DNA of 64,000 bases. It comes from Candidatus Bathyarchaeota archaeon (GTDB lineage Archaea > Thermoproteota > Bathyarchaeia > Bathyarchaeales > Bathycorpusculaceae). Shown piece after piece: positions 17,795-25,844 of this stretch. The stretch spans positions 1 through 64,000 of the forward strand of contig JAOZIH010000004.1 in NCBI GenBank assembly GCA_026014545.1, written 5' to 3'. How positions within the stretch are numbered: position 1 is the stretch's first letter; every line of letters begins with the position of its first letter. Under the pieces are notes generated by a model. The model was not told where the DNA came from. It was given only the letters and a program-made list of their open reading frames with translations, and did not search any database. A program made the position numbers and the translations under genes.

Positions 17795-19249
17795 ATGTCG
17801 GGTATAGACACCAAAAAACCTGAAACACGTGAAGAATTCATAAAACTTGTGACGGAAGCCGCGAAAAAAGAAGTCGAACACAGGCTTTCACAAGGGCAGA
17901 AGCCGACAAAACCGACAGTTGCTGGAACAGCAAAAGAGCTGAATATACATAGAGATACGCTTTACACTTGGCTGAAAGAGTTCAATGTCGATTTTAAAGA
18001 AATTGTAAACCGCATTCCAATGTCGTTTGCAGACGAATGTGTCGAAGAGTCGTGGCCGACGTACCTAATTGGCGAAGCTCTTTTAGGTGAAGGAAACGAG
18101 TTGGCGCATATAGATCTCTTAATCGGCGACAAAAATGGGCCTGTTGGGCAAGCTTTCGCCAACGGTTTGGCAAATCTTTCGGCAGGGCACACGCCTTTGC
18201 TGTCGGTTATTCGACCTAATCTTCCGCCTAAGCCGCATACATTGCTTGTGCCGAAAGTAACTATCAAGAATATGGAGGATGCAGGGAAAATTTTTGGGCC
18301 AGCGCAGGCTGCAGTTGCAAAGGCAGTGGCAGACGCCGTAGAGGAAGGGATTATTCCAAGGGAGAAAGTGGATGACTGGGTAATTATATGCAGCGTATTT
18401 GTCCACCCGCAGGCAAGTGATTACCGCAAAATATACCAGTACAATTATGGCGCGACAAAGCTGGCGCTACGGAGAGCCTTAAACAAATATCCATCGCTTG
18501 AAAAGATGCTCTACGAGAAGGATCGAGCTAAGCACCCAATAATGGGCTTCAGAGTCCCGCGCTTGTGGAGACCGCCATACCTGCAGATTTCGCTTGACCC
18601 GCCAGAGCTGGAAAAGGCAAAGAAAGTTCTCTCTGAGATGCCTGGAAGCGACAGAATAATCATTGAAGTTGGAACTCCATTGATTAAACGTTACGGAACA
18701 AGAGTGATAAACGAGTTGCGGCAGGTTGCCAAAGACGCGTTTATGATTGCTGATTTGAAGACGTTGGATGTGGGGAAAGTTGAAGTTGACATAGCCTACG
18801 AGGACACGGCAGACGCTGTGGTTGCTGCTGGCTTGGCACCGCCTGAAACGTTAGATGCATTCGTGCATGAAGCGAAAAGGCTGGGAATATACGGCGTTGT
18901 CGACATGCTAAACGTTGAAGACCCCATCGGAAAGCTCAAGCGGCTTAAGGAGTTTCCAGACATGGTCATAATTCACAGGGGAATAGACCAAGAAACAGGA
19001 AAAACCTTAGGGCTGGATCTGATACCGAAACTGCGGCAAACCTTCCCTGACAAGCGATTCCTAATAGCCGTCGCAGGCGGAATAGTGCCTGAAACCGCAA
19101 AAGAAGCGTTGGAGAAAGGCGCTGACGTCATTATCGTTGGAAGATACGTAACCCAAGCAAAGGATGTGGAGCGCGCGGTCAGAGATTTCTTAGAGCTAAC
19201 ACCAACGATGCGCGAAGACATCGACCTCTTCCGAGTACATACAGAATAA
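17795..19249 (+). CDS. fae-hps: HTH-Fae-Hps fusion: formaldehyde-activating enzyme / 3-hexulose-6-phosphate synthase
   Basis: A 484-residue three-part protein. Residues about 1-75 form a helical domain with a helix-turn-helix-like stretch ([20 protein letters not shown]). Residues about 80-245 are Fae, which condenses formaldehyde with a tetrahydropterin: [19 protein letters not shown] holds the catalytic His, and [20 protein letters not shown] is diagnostic. Residues about 265-484 are the Hps barrel that joins formaldehyde to ribulose-5-P or runs in reverse to make pentose: [13 protein letters not shown] and [18 protein letters not shown] carry the D-x-K-x-x-D site. Archaeal Fae-Hps is known for pentose supply; the N-terminal HTH-like domain is not a standard part. 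Confidence 0.93.
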   Translation: MSGIDTKKPETREEFIKLVTEAAKKEVEHRLSQGQKPTKPTVAGTAKELNIHRDTLYTWLKEFNVDFKEIVNRIPMSFADECVEESWPTYLIGEALLGEGNELAHIDLLIGDKNGPVGQAFANGLANLSAGHTPLLSVIRPNLPPKPHTLLVPKVTIKNMEDAGKIFGPAQAAVAKAVADAVEEGIIPREKVDDWVIICSVFVHPQASDYRKIYQYNYGATKLALRRALNKYPSLEKMLYEKDRAKHPIMGFRVPRLWRPPYLQISLDPPELEKAKKVLSEMPGSDRIIIEVGTPLIKRYGTRVINELRQVAKDAFMIADLKTLDVGKVEVDIAYEDTADAVVAAGLAPPETLDAFVHEAKRLGIYGVVDMLNVEDPIGKLKRLKEFPDMVIIHRGIDQETGKTLGLDLIPKLRQTFPDKRFLIAVAGGIVPETAKEALEKGADVIIVGRYVTQAKDVERAVRDFLELTPTMREDIDLFRVHTE

Positions 19250-19250
19250 C

Positions 19251-19268
19251 CGCCTTTTTTCTTCTTTT
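19251..19268 (+). terminator. T-rich terminator after fae-hps
   Basis: Two T-runs (CCTTTTTTCTTCTTTTTATG region) follow directly on the fae-hps stop, as is usual for archaeal intrinsic termination. The convergent MFS gene ends at the same place. Confidence 0.5.
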
Positions 19269-20461
19269 TATGAAAAAACTTTGAAAAACACGTAAGCCAT
19301 AAAGAAGATGGCGCTTGCTATCAAGAATTGAGGTAGAAATCCAAAATTTTCAGCTATGAAAGGGCCTAGGAAAGAGCCTAAAGAGGCGCCTAAACCTACC
19401 AGCACGTCGAACAAACCTGCTTTGCCAGCGGGAATCAGCTCCATCGACAGCGACAGCGTTAGGATGTGATAAAAGCCGTATGCGAAACCCATGAAAATCA
19501 AGATAGCTGAAGCCAAAAGCGCTGGTGAGAAAGCAAAATTGACAATAAGAGCCAATGAGATTACTAATATGCTTCGAAGAAGCACGAATCGCTGAACATA
19601 CGATTTTGAATTGAAAGTTGCCGAGTGTTTTCCTGCGAGAAAGTATCCTGTCATTGTGCCGCTGGAATTCAGTATGTAAATCAAAAACACCATGTTTTCT
19701 GGTAAGGCAAGCGCGCTAGAGAAGAATATTGGGAGAGGCGTGAAGAATAGGCTAGAAGCCAAAGAAAAAAGAATCAAACCAGCACCGAACAGCGCGAAGT
19801 TTTCACTTTTGAGCTTTTCGCGCAGAGGCAAGCCATCCGCAAGTTTTGAGAAGATTTGCGCGCCGTTATATGTGTAGTCAATCTTTTTTTCTATGCTTAC
19901 TAGCCGCCTCTCAAAAATGATAAGCGGATCCGCCATGAAGAAGATGGCTAGAACAAAGGCCGCCACGTTTAAGCCGCTGCACAGTAGCAGTATGTAAGTG
20001 GGACTCAAGGCAATTGTTGCCGTAAATAAGCCCGTGATTAGTCCAATTAGCCAGCCTATTTCCGTGAAGCCTTCATAGAGAGCATAAGATTTGCCCCAAT
20101 TTTCGCGCGGGTAGTGCTCGGCTATAAGAACATTTTTTGGCGCTTCATGTGCCACGTGAAGAACCGCCATTACTACATAAAGAATGATAAATGTGCTGAT
20201 GTCTGTTGCGAAGGTTAAAAAGTAAAGTAGGGCGGCCACCGAAACAAAAGATAGAAGGATATACCGCTTGTAACGCCTTGTCTTGTCGCAGATGTAGCCC
20301 CAGAGGAATGAGGCAGGTATAGACAAAAGCAGCGCCATGGATGTCATCACACCCAAGTGGAATAATGATCCGCCCACTGCAGGCGTTACTACGTACAGTG
20401 GAATGAAGATTGAAAGCAGGCCGAATGCGATCTCGTGGAAGAAGAAGCCTAAGCGCCACAT
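19268..20461 (-). CDS. Major facilitator superfamily transporter
   Basis: A 397-residue integral membrane protein with about 12 hydrophobic segments. The loop between helices 2 and 3 reads GYICDKTRRYKRYI, a variant of the MFS G-x-x-x-D-R/K-x-G-R-R motif. A central cytosolic loop (about residues 180-220, FERRLVSIEKKIDYTYNG) separates two six-helix halves. The substrate is unknown; the general shape resembles multidrug or sugar MFS members. It is transcribed alone, converging on fae-hps. Confidence 0.85.
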   Translation of the reverse strand: MWRLGFFFHEIAFGLLSIFIPLYVVTPAVGGSLFHLGVMTSMALLLSIPASFLWGYICDKTRRYKRYILLSFVSVAALLYFLTFATDISTFIILYVVMAVLHVAHEAPKNVLIAEHYPRENWGKSYALYEGFTEIGWLIGLITGLFTATIALSPTYILLLCSGLNVAAFVLAIFFMADPLIIFERRLVSIEKKIDYTYNGAQIFSKLADGLPLREKLKSENFALFGAGLILFSLASSLFFTPLPIFFSSALALPENMVFLIYILNSSGTMTGYFLAGKHSATFNSKSYVQRFVLLRSILVISLALIVNFAFSPALLASAILIFMGFAYGFYHILTLSLSMELIPAGKAGLFDVLVGLGASLGSFLGPFIAENFGFLPQFLIASAIFFMAYVFFKVFS

Positions 20462-20602
20462 AGCAGCAAGACTTCTACAGAGCTAAATTAAAATGTTTAC
20501 GCTGGAGAAAACCACTTTGCGACTTGAATAGTCGCATATTCGCCATAAATCCTTAATAGAGAGATGCTTAACTTCATACTTCGCTGGAGAGTTAAGTCGA
20601 AC

Positions 20603-21001
20603 ATGGCTAAATTCAAGGTAATAGTATCTGATCCAGAAACGGGAACCTCAAAAGTGGTTGAGCTTGAGGAAACACGTGCGGCACCATTCATTGGAAGAAA
20701 AATCGGCGAGATAGTGGATGGCTCAGTTGTGGATTTGCCGGCGCACAAACTGCAGATAACAGGCGGTGCAGACAAAGATGGCGTACCCATGAGGGCGAAC
20801 GTGCATGGCGGAGGCCGGCGGAAAGTTATACTAAGTGGAGGAACAGGATTTAACCCTAAGAGAGAAGGCGAACGAAGGCGAAAGACTGTTCGAGGAAACA
20901 TAATAACTGATGAAATTGTGCAAATAAACGCAAAAATCGTTGAAAAGCCACAAAAACCCGCAGAAAACAAAGCAGAGCAGCAAACGACCCAAACAGCATA
21001 G
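20603..21001 (+). CDS. rps6e: Ribosomal protein S6e
   Basis: A 132-residue archaeal/eukaryotic small-subunit protein. Signatures are MAKFKVIVSDPETG, PFIGRKIGEIVDG, the family segment ITGGADKDGVPMRANVHGGG, and RRKTVRGNIITDEIVQIN. ATG 20603 gives the usual beginning; an upstream in-frame ATG at 20564 would add 13 residues without similarity. The glutamine- and lysine-rich tail is a short addition. It stands alone before a gene-free stretch of about 195 bp that contains a dispersed repeat. Confidence 0.95.
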   Translation: MAKFKVIVSDPETGTSKVVELEETRAAPFIGRKIGEIVDGSVVDLPAHKLQITGGADKDGVPMRANVHGGGRRKVILSGGTGFNPKREGERRRKTVRGNIITDEIVQINAKIVEKPQKPAENKAEQQTTQTA

Positions 21002-21052
21002 CCACATACATAAAATTCGTTTTGTACCTGTGTTTTTCGGCAAGCAGCGCCT

Positions 21053-21106
21053 TCATATTTGGCGGCTATTAGTGGTTCATTGCAGAAACCTATAGAGGGG
21101 GTCTAT
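21053..21106 (-). repeat. Dispersed intergenic repeat, copy 1
   Basis: First of three copies of a roughly 45-54 bp element. Read on the minus strand it begins ATAGACCCCC, continues TCTATAGGTTTCTGCAATG, then AACCACTAATAGCCGCCAAA and ends TATGA. It lies between the S6e stop and the cdhE stop, in the same direction as the cdh operon, and so could be in its 3' untranslated region. It carries two extra Cs relative to copy 3. The hairpin GGTT-loop-AACC flanked by CTAT/ATAG can form. Confidence 0.85.
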
Positions 21107-21196
21107 CCCGCAGCGGTGGCAGCAGAAAACCAGCTATTGCTTAGGCTTATCTGAAAAAGGGAGAAACGAAAAATTATTGGCTGAGAAGTGGCTGGG

Positions 21197-22630
21197 TTAA
21201 GGTTGCCATTTTTCTTGCAGGTACTTCGGTATTTCTGAAGAATCTCTTGGGCCTACTTGGACTTTCCAGCCTGTGAGCTCCTCGATTTCGCCGCTTATTC
21301 TCGAAGCTTTTCCGGGAATGATGAGCCTTCGATGTTTCACCTTCTGCTCGATGCCCGTGGCTTTTATGGCGTCTGCCACTTTCTCCGCTGTCAGCTTTCG
21401 GCCTGCAACTCCGCTGTCCACGGCTGAGCCTTCAGTGTCAACGACGATTAAGTAGGCATTAAGCTTCGAGTTCTCAATGTCTGAGGCAACGGTGTAATAC
21501 GTCAAAGCAAAGTTTGTGGTGAATAGTACAGGCGAATTCTCGTCTGGCGCGCCGAACACTTTTAGGCCTGGCTCCACCGCCACAGGCTTTCTCGGATCAG
21601 TGTAAATGTTCTGACGTAGCACAGCGTTGGGAAGAAGCGACCAGCCATCAATACTATGCAGCACAAGGACATCCGCGTAACGGACTATTAGCATGGCTGC
21701 CAAGTAAGCCTCGCGCCACTTTACGATTTCCTCTGCTAGATCGCCCTTATTCATCCAGGCAACCATTGGGACGCCCATAAGCGGGAACCCAGCTAACTCT
21801 TCGCCTGCTTTGCAAGCAGCCCTACGTAGCATAGTAAAGTTATTCAGCGTATCAGCCAAACCCTCATTGACAAAGGTGCCTGGATCCAAAACCAGATCTT
21901 GTACGCCATAAGCCAGCAACGTCTTAGTTAATGACATTAGCATGTCCAAATCGTTCGGTGCCGAAACAGCCAATGGACAATTATACATAAGCGCTAACTC
22001 AGCCATATCTCGCCAATTATCAGCGGTCGCCGCGTACAACAGTGGTCTCGCCTTTGGCGCAGCCATCAAACCGGCCTCAGCCACATTCGGATTCAACGCG
22101 CACAGGATCAGCGGCAACTTGGTGTTTTCGGAGACTTTCTTAACAGCTGCTTTAAACCTTTCAGGGTCGCCTGATGTAGAGCGAACAGCAATCATGTCAA
22201 GTTTAAGCGTATAACCAATATACTCATAGCTAAACTGCTCTGTACGCTTTATACGGCTTAACAATTCCTCCTCAGACATCTGATCCGTAACGTCAATTGC
22301 GATGGCTGTGGGGTTAAAGTATGTAAACTCGTGCCGGTACATGACAAGCTTGCCGCCGAGTTTAACGGCTTTATCACCAACGCCCACAATCACTTCCTTA
22401 ACTGGAGGCTTCAGCATTTCCTTAAGCTGATTGTAAGCTTTCTCATACTCCTTCTTCAGTAACGGCGGGCACTGGTCAATTTGCACTTCGCGGTTAACGA
22501 TTTTTGTGGCGAAAGCCATGCAATTCGCTTCGCCGCACTCTTTACAATTAATCTTAGGAAGAAGCTTGTAAACATCTATGGGGCTTAGCTCTTTTACTCC
22601 AGCCTTACTCTTCTTTTCCCGTTCAGTCAT
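21197..22630 (-). CDS. cdhE: CODH/ACS gamma subunit (corrinoid Fe-S protein large subunit)
   Basis: A 477-residue corrinoid iron-sulfur protein subunit that passes the methyl group from tetrahydropterin to the acetyl-CoA synthase. The N-terminus has the low-potential 4Fe-4S motif INCKECGEANCMAFATKI followed by CPPL. A TIM-barrel region follows (LILCALNPNVAEAGLMAA, DLVLDPGTF). The C-terminal corrinoid-binding part holds EGSAVDSGVAGRKLTAEKVA. The length matches methanogen CdhE. It is the last gene of the cdh operon, 16 bp after cdhD. Confidence 0.95.
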   Translation of the reverse strand: MTEREKKSKAGVKELSPIDVYKLLPKINCKECGEANCMAFATKIVNREVQIDQCPPLLKKEYEKAYNQLKEMLKPPVKEVIVGVGDKAVKLGGKLVMYRHEFTYFNPTAIAIDVTDQMSEEELLSRIKRTEQFSYEYIGYTLKLDMIAVRSTSGDPERFKAAVKKVSENTKLPLILCALNPNVAEAGLMAAPKARPLLYAATADNWRDMAELALMYNCPLAVSAPNDLDMLMSLTKTLLAYGVQDLVLDPGTFVNEGLADTLNNFTMLRRAACKAGEELAGFPLMGVPMVAWMNKGDLAEEIVKWREAYLAAMLIVRYADVLVLHSIDGWSLLPNAVLRQNIYTDPRKPVAVEPGLKVFGAPDENSPVLFTTNFALTYYTVASDIENSKLNAYLIVVDTEGSAVDSGVAGRKLTAEKVADAIKATGIEQKVKHRRLIIPGKASRISGEIEELTGWKVQVGPRDSSEIPKYLQEKWQP

Positions 22631-22646
22631 GCACTACACGTCTCCA

Positions 22647-23867
22647 TTAAAGCTTCATGGAAACCCAGTCGGCAAATTTGCTTGCGTCAGCCTTTTTGCC
22701 ACTTAGCAGGTGGTTTACGATTTCTTTCAGCGTCTTCACCGCGGCAGGATGCATCATCATGAACAAGTCCACGCCTGCGAGCAAAAGCGTCAACGCAGTT
22801 GTTACTTCCCATAGTGGACCTCGAAGCTCACGAGGCTCCCATTCAGGTGCCATCTTGAGCCAAGCTTCACGCGCAGCCCAAGCATTAGTGGTGCCCGAAG
22901 ACATTGGATGCGCAAGTTCAATGTCGCCCATTAAACCCGCCAGCCTCGCGCGTTCCATGTTGGTGAAAGCGTAGTCTAAACCGTAGCCAAGCGCGGCAGT
23001 TGTCAAGTCCATAACGATGTCTTCTTTGCCGAGAAAGTCGTATAGGCGCCGATTAAGTTCACGCGCTAAGTTCAAATCCATAGGCGTGAAAGACAACGCC
23101 ACATGACCATTCTTCTTGACAAACTTGGCGCAGCGCTCTACATCCATATCTTGCGTTATGGAGCTAATCAAGAAGCGTTCACCAGCAAAGGTTTCGGCTA
23201 TTTCAGCGAAAACATCCGCATCCTTAACTGGGTCGCCGCAGCCGCCAATCACCAGCGGCACATCCACAGCCTGAGCAACTTCCTCGACCGTTTTAACGGC
23301 ATCCTTCGGTTTGGCATCTTTAAGCAGCGGATCAATGCTGATTAAGTGAACTGTAACCATATCCGCGCCGAACTTGTCAACCGCAAGCTTCGCCCATGCT
23401 GCTGGATCGCCGATGACGTCCTTCACGTGCATCTTGACAGCTTTAGAAAGCGGAACCTCCATGTCGAAAACGTCAACTGTAACCACTGGCGGATGAAGAA
23501 CAGGCCGCTCGAAAGTGTAGAACGCAGGCGAAGTCTCTCCGCCGATTATGATGGAACGACCACGCGTTCCGCCTTCGCCTTTGGTGGCGCCAAGTTTAAC
23601 TTCAACTATTCTCCCCGGATAAGTCTCTATTGGAGGCACAAACCGTGTTTTCAGCAACTCTGATGGTTTACCCTTCACTGCAGGCGCTACTTTTGGCGGG
23701 GGTAGTAACTGTGCAGGCATGCCTCCCGCGCCAAACCACAACTCTAAGTCAGCTGCTTCCAACTCGAAATCTTCCAGTTCTATTTCCTGAAACTTCGCCA
23801 GCAACTCCAGCAGATCAGGACTGAAGGGTAGCCCTGAATCATCTTCTTTCTTCTTTTTGTCAGCCAA
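22647..23867 (-). CDS. cdhD: CODH/ACS delta subunit (corrinoid Fe-S protein small subunit)
   Basis: A 406-residue small subunit of the corrinoid iron-sulfur protein. An acidic N-terminal helix region precedes PPIETYPGRIVEVKLGATKG and IIIGGETSPAFYTFE, both typical of CdhD. The barrel contains VTVHLISIDPLL, VPLVIGGCGDPVKDADVF and VMDLTTAALGYGLDYAFTNM. With CdhE it forms the heterodimer that holds the corrinoid. It sits 6 bp after cdhC. Confidence 0.95.
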   Translation of the reverse strand: MADKKKKEDDSGLPFSPDLLELLAKFQEIELEDFELEAADLELWFGAGGMPAQLLPPPKVAPAVKGKPSELLKTRFVPPIETYPGRIVEVKLGATKGEGGTRGRSIIIGGETSPAFYTFERPVLHPPVVTVDVFDMEVPLSKAVKMHVKDVIGDPAAWAKLAVDKFGADMVTVHLISIDPLLKDAKPKDAVKTVEEVAQAVDVPLVIGGCGDPVKDADVFAEIAETFAGERFLISSITQDMDVERCAKFVKKNGHVALSFTPMDLNLARELNRRLYDFLGKEDIVMDLTTAALGYGLDYAFTNMERARLAGLMGDIELAHPMSSGTTNAWAAREAWLKMAPEWEPRELRGPLWEVTTALTLLLAGVDLFMMMHPAAVKTLKEIVNHLLSGKKADASKFADWVSMKL

Positions 23868-23873
23868 CCAAGT

Positions 23874-25289
23874 TCACCCAGCTCTAACTTTTTTCTCGTC
23901 TTTTATGGGGCGTATCAGGACTTTCTTGGCGTAGATTTTCGCGTCTTTCAGGATGATCTTGAAGCCGCCGGCCATTATAGGCAAAGTTGCCGCTGTCGCC
24001 ATAGGAATCATGGCACCTTCTTCTTCTTTGACTTCTGCGGGCGCTGCTTCTCCAGCTGCTGCTTCTGCTGCAGCCCATTTAGCCACTACAGGGTGTCCCT
24101 TCTCCTTCAAAAAGGCTTTCAAAGCATCAAGGTTCTGCGCATCTTCTTCGGTAGCTATCTTGTCAACTACATCTTTTGGGATGAAGTCTTTTACGCGTTC
24201 TTTGACTTCCTTGGGCACCCAGACTACGCGGTGCCAGCCGCCATCAGCCTCCAAAAATTTCTTGGAGCGCATGTACTCGATGGATAAGCCATGGAAGCCA
24301 TCTACTTGCCTGCCGCCTGCTGTTGAATCAGCAAGAGTTGAGAAAGGCAAGCCGTTCACAGTTACGCCTTTGAAGCCGCGGTGCACCAAGCCGAAGCCAT
24401 CTACTTCGGGGATGTAGAATGCAACGGCCTCGAAGCAACCACAGGAAGTGTGCGGATGGCCGAAGGCTGTGTAGAGCCAAACTTGGTTAACTTCCCCCAG
24501 CGTCTTCTTTTTGACGGTTTCATTTACGCCTGAGTACTCGCCTTTTACTGGATCCAGCAACTCGCCTTTTTCGATAGCAAACACTGGACCTTTGGGGTCT
24601 ACGCTTGCAGAAGCTCGTCCGTCAAACCAGCTTATGGCGCCGCAGTTTGAGTAGCGCTGTGGTGTGATAACACAGACATGGGTTGGAGCAAAAGATTGGC
24701 AAAGTATGCAACCGTAGAATTTATCAACATCCTCGTCTTTTAAGCCTCTGGCTTTGGCGTCTCTTGCTTCGTATGCTTGCAGGGCTTGAGGATAGAGTTC
24801 TTTTATTTTCTCAGGGTCGGTTATGAAAGTTACTTGCAATTTTTCAATTATAGGCAGTTCGCTTTTGAAGAGCCTATGCAGAACTTTGCCGATATATTCG
24901 AAAGAGTTCAAGCCTTTCTGGAAAGATTTCTTGCTCAATCTTATCCAGATGTCATAGCGCTGGTTAAGGTGCATGAAACCTTCAATGAAGTTCATGTAGC
25001 CATGGATACGCCTTTCAATCACGCCTTCTAATCCTTCATCAAGTGTAGCGCCAGCAGCTTCAACTAAGACGCCTAACGGGTAGGCACCCCCTTCTTTCAT
25101 GTCCTTGATGTCTGGGCCAATTATGATTACTTTTCCATCTTCTATGGTGTCTGCTGGTCGAACTTTTGCTAGCTCGAACTTCTCTTGGACAGTTGGTCCT
25201 CCGAGTTCCACGTACATGTCGTTTCTGCGGATGCGTTCGCCTTCGTAGATTACGCCGACGTCGACGGGTATATCACTAAACATTGACAT
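23874..25289 (-). CDS. cdhC: CODH/ACS beta subunit (acetyl-CoA synthase)
   Basis: A 471-residue acetyl-CoA synthase catalytic subunit with the Ni-Fe-S A-cluster. Ligand segments include FYGCILCQSFAPTHVCV and HTSCGCFEAVAFYIPE. DGFGLVHRGFKGVTVNGLPF and the glycine-rich ADSTAGGRQVDGFHGLS are also family signatures. It lacks the N-terminal CODH-interacting domain of bacterial AcsB, as expected for archaeal CdhC. The C-terminal alanine/glutamate-rich segment precedes a last hydrophobic stretch. A strong GGAGG precedes the ATG. It lies 5 bp after cdhB. Confidence 0.96.
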   Translation of the reverse strand: MSMFSDIPVDVGVIYEGERIRRNDMYVELGGPTVQEKFELAKVRPADTIEDGKVIIIGPDIKDMKEGGAYPLGVLVEAAGATLDEGLEGVIERRIHGYMNFIEGFMHLNQRYDIWIRLSKKSFQKGLNSFEYIGKVLHRLFKSELPIIEKLQVTFITDPEKIKELYPQALQAYEARDAKARGLKDEDVDKFYGCILCQSFAPTHVCVITPQRYSNCGAISWFDGRASASVDPKGPVFAIEKGELLDPVKGEYSGVNETVKKKTLGEVNQVWLYTAFGHPHTSCGCFEAVAFYIPEVDGFGLVHRGFKGVTVNGLPFSTLADSTAGGRQVDGFHGLSIEYMRSKKFLEADGGWHRVVWVPKEVKERVKDFIPKDVVDKIATEEDAQNLDALKAFLKEKGHPVVAKWAAAEAAAGEAAPAEVKEEEGAMIPMATAATLPIMAGGFKIILKDAKIYAKKVLIRPIKDEKKVRAG

Positions 25290-25294
25290 CTTTC

Positions 25295-25837
25295 TTATTG
25301 TCCTCCTTCAAATTTTTGAGTCATGACTTTGAGGTTGCTAGCCCATTCCTCCAAAGTTGCGTTTGGGAAAGACCAGCTAGCATGCGGGTGATAAAGGTTA
25401 TCTAAGGTCATGGTTTTAAGGTTAGGGGCAAAATGCTTGAGTCCACATAGTATCAGCGATTCCATGTAATAGGGCAAGGCTATGAACAATGCCAAGTCAG
25501 GGTGCCCTTTGCCGTCGATGCCCTGCCATTCTGGATCAACTAAGCGATTTCCTATATCCATTGCAGACATAAACGCGGCAGGCTCATAACCGCGCTTCAG
25601 AAATTCACCGACCATGTGGGCTGTGGCTACAACTGGGACTTTTGAGGCTTTGGCGAAGTCGATTATGTATTCGATAAGTTGTCTGCCCTCCAGCCAGCGT
25701 TCAGCGGCGTTGCTGCCCACGATGAGTATGGGCCGCTCAGCCTTCTTTATCATTGCAACAGCTACTTCTGGTTTAGTTATAGGATTTGCCTTCTTCGTTG
25801 CGGCTATCTCTGCACATTGCCATGGTTCACATGACAT
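25295..25837 (-). CDS. cdhB: CODH/ACS epsilon subunit
   Basis: A 180-residue epsilon subunit, found only in archaeal-type CODH/ACS, where it binds the alpha subunit. It has a DHS-like NAD/FAD-binding fold: RPILIVGSNAAERWLEGRQL, SKVPVVATAHMVGEFLKRG, then HPDLALFIALPYYMESLILCG. The end reads LDNLYHPHASWSFPNATLEEW. A near-perfect GGAGTGATG ribosome-binding site lies just before the ATG. It is 7 bp after cdhA. Confidence 0.94.
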   Translation of the reverse strand: MSCEPWQCAEIAATKKANPITKPEVAVAMIKKAERPILIVGSNAAERWLEGRQLIEYIIDFAKASKVPVVATAHMVGEFLKRGYEPAAFMSAMDIGNRLVDPEWQGIDGKGHPDLALFIALPYYMESLILCGLKHFAPNLKTMTLDNLYHPHASWSFPNATLEEWASNLKVMTQKFEGGQ

Positions 25838-25844
25838 TTCAACA

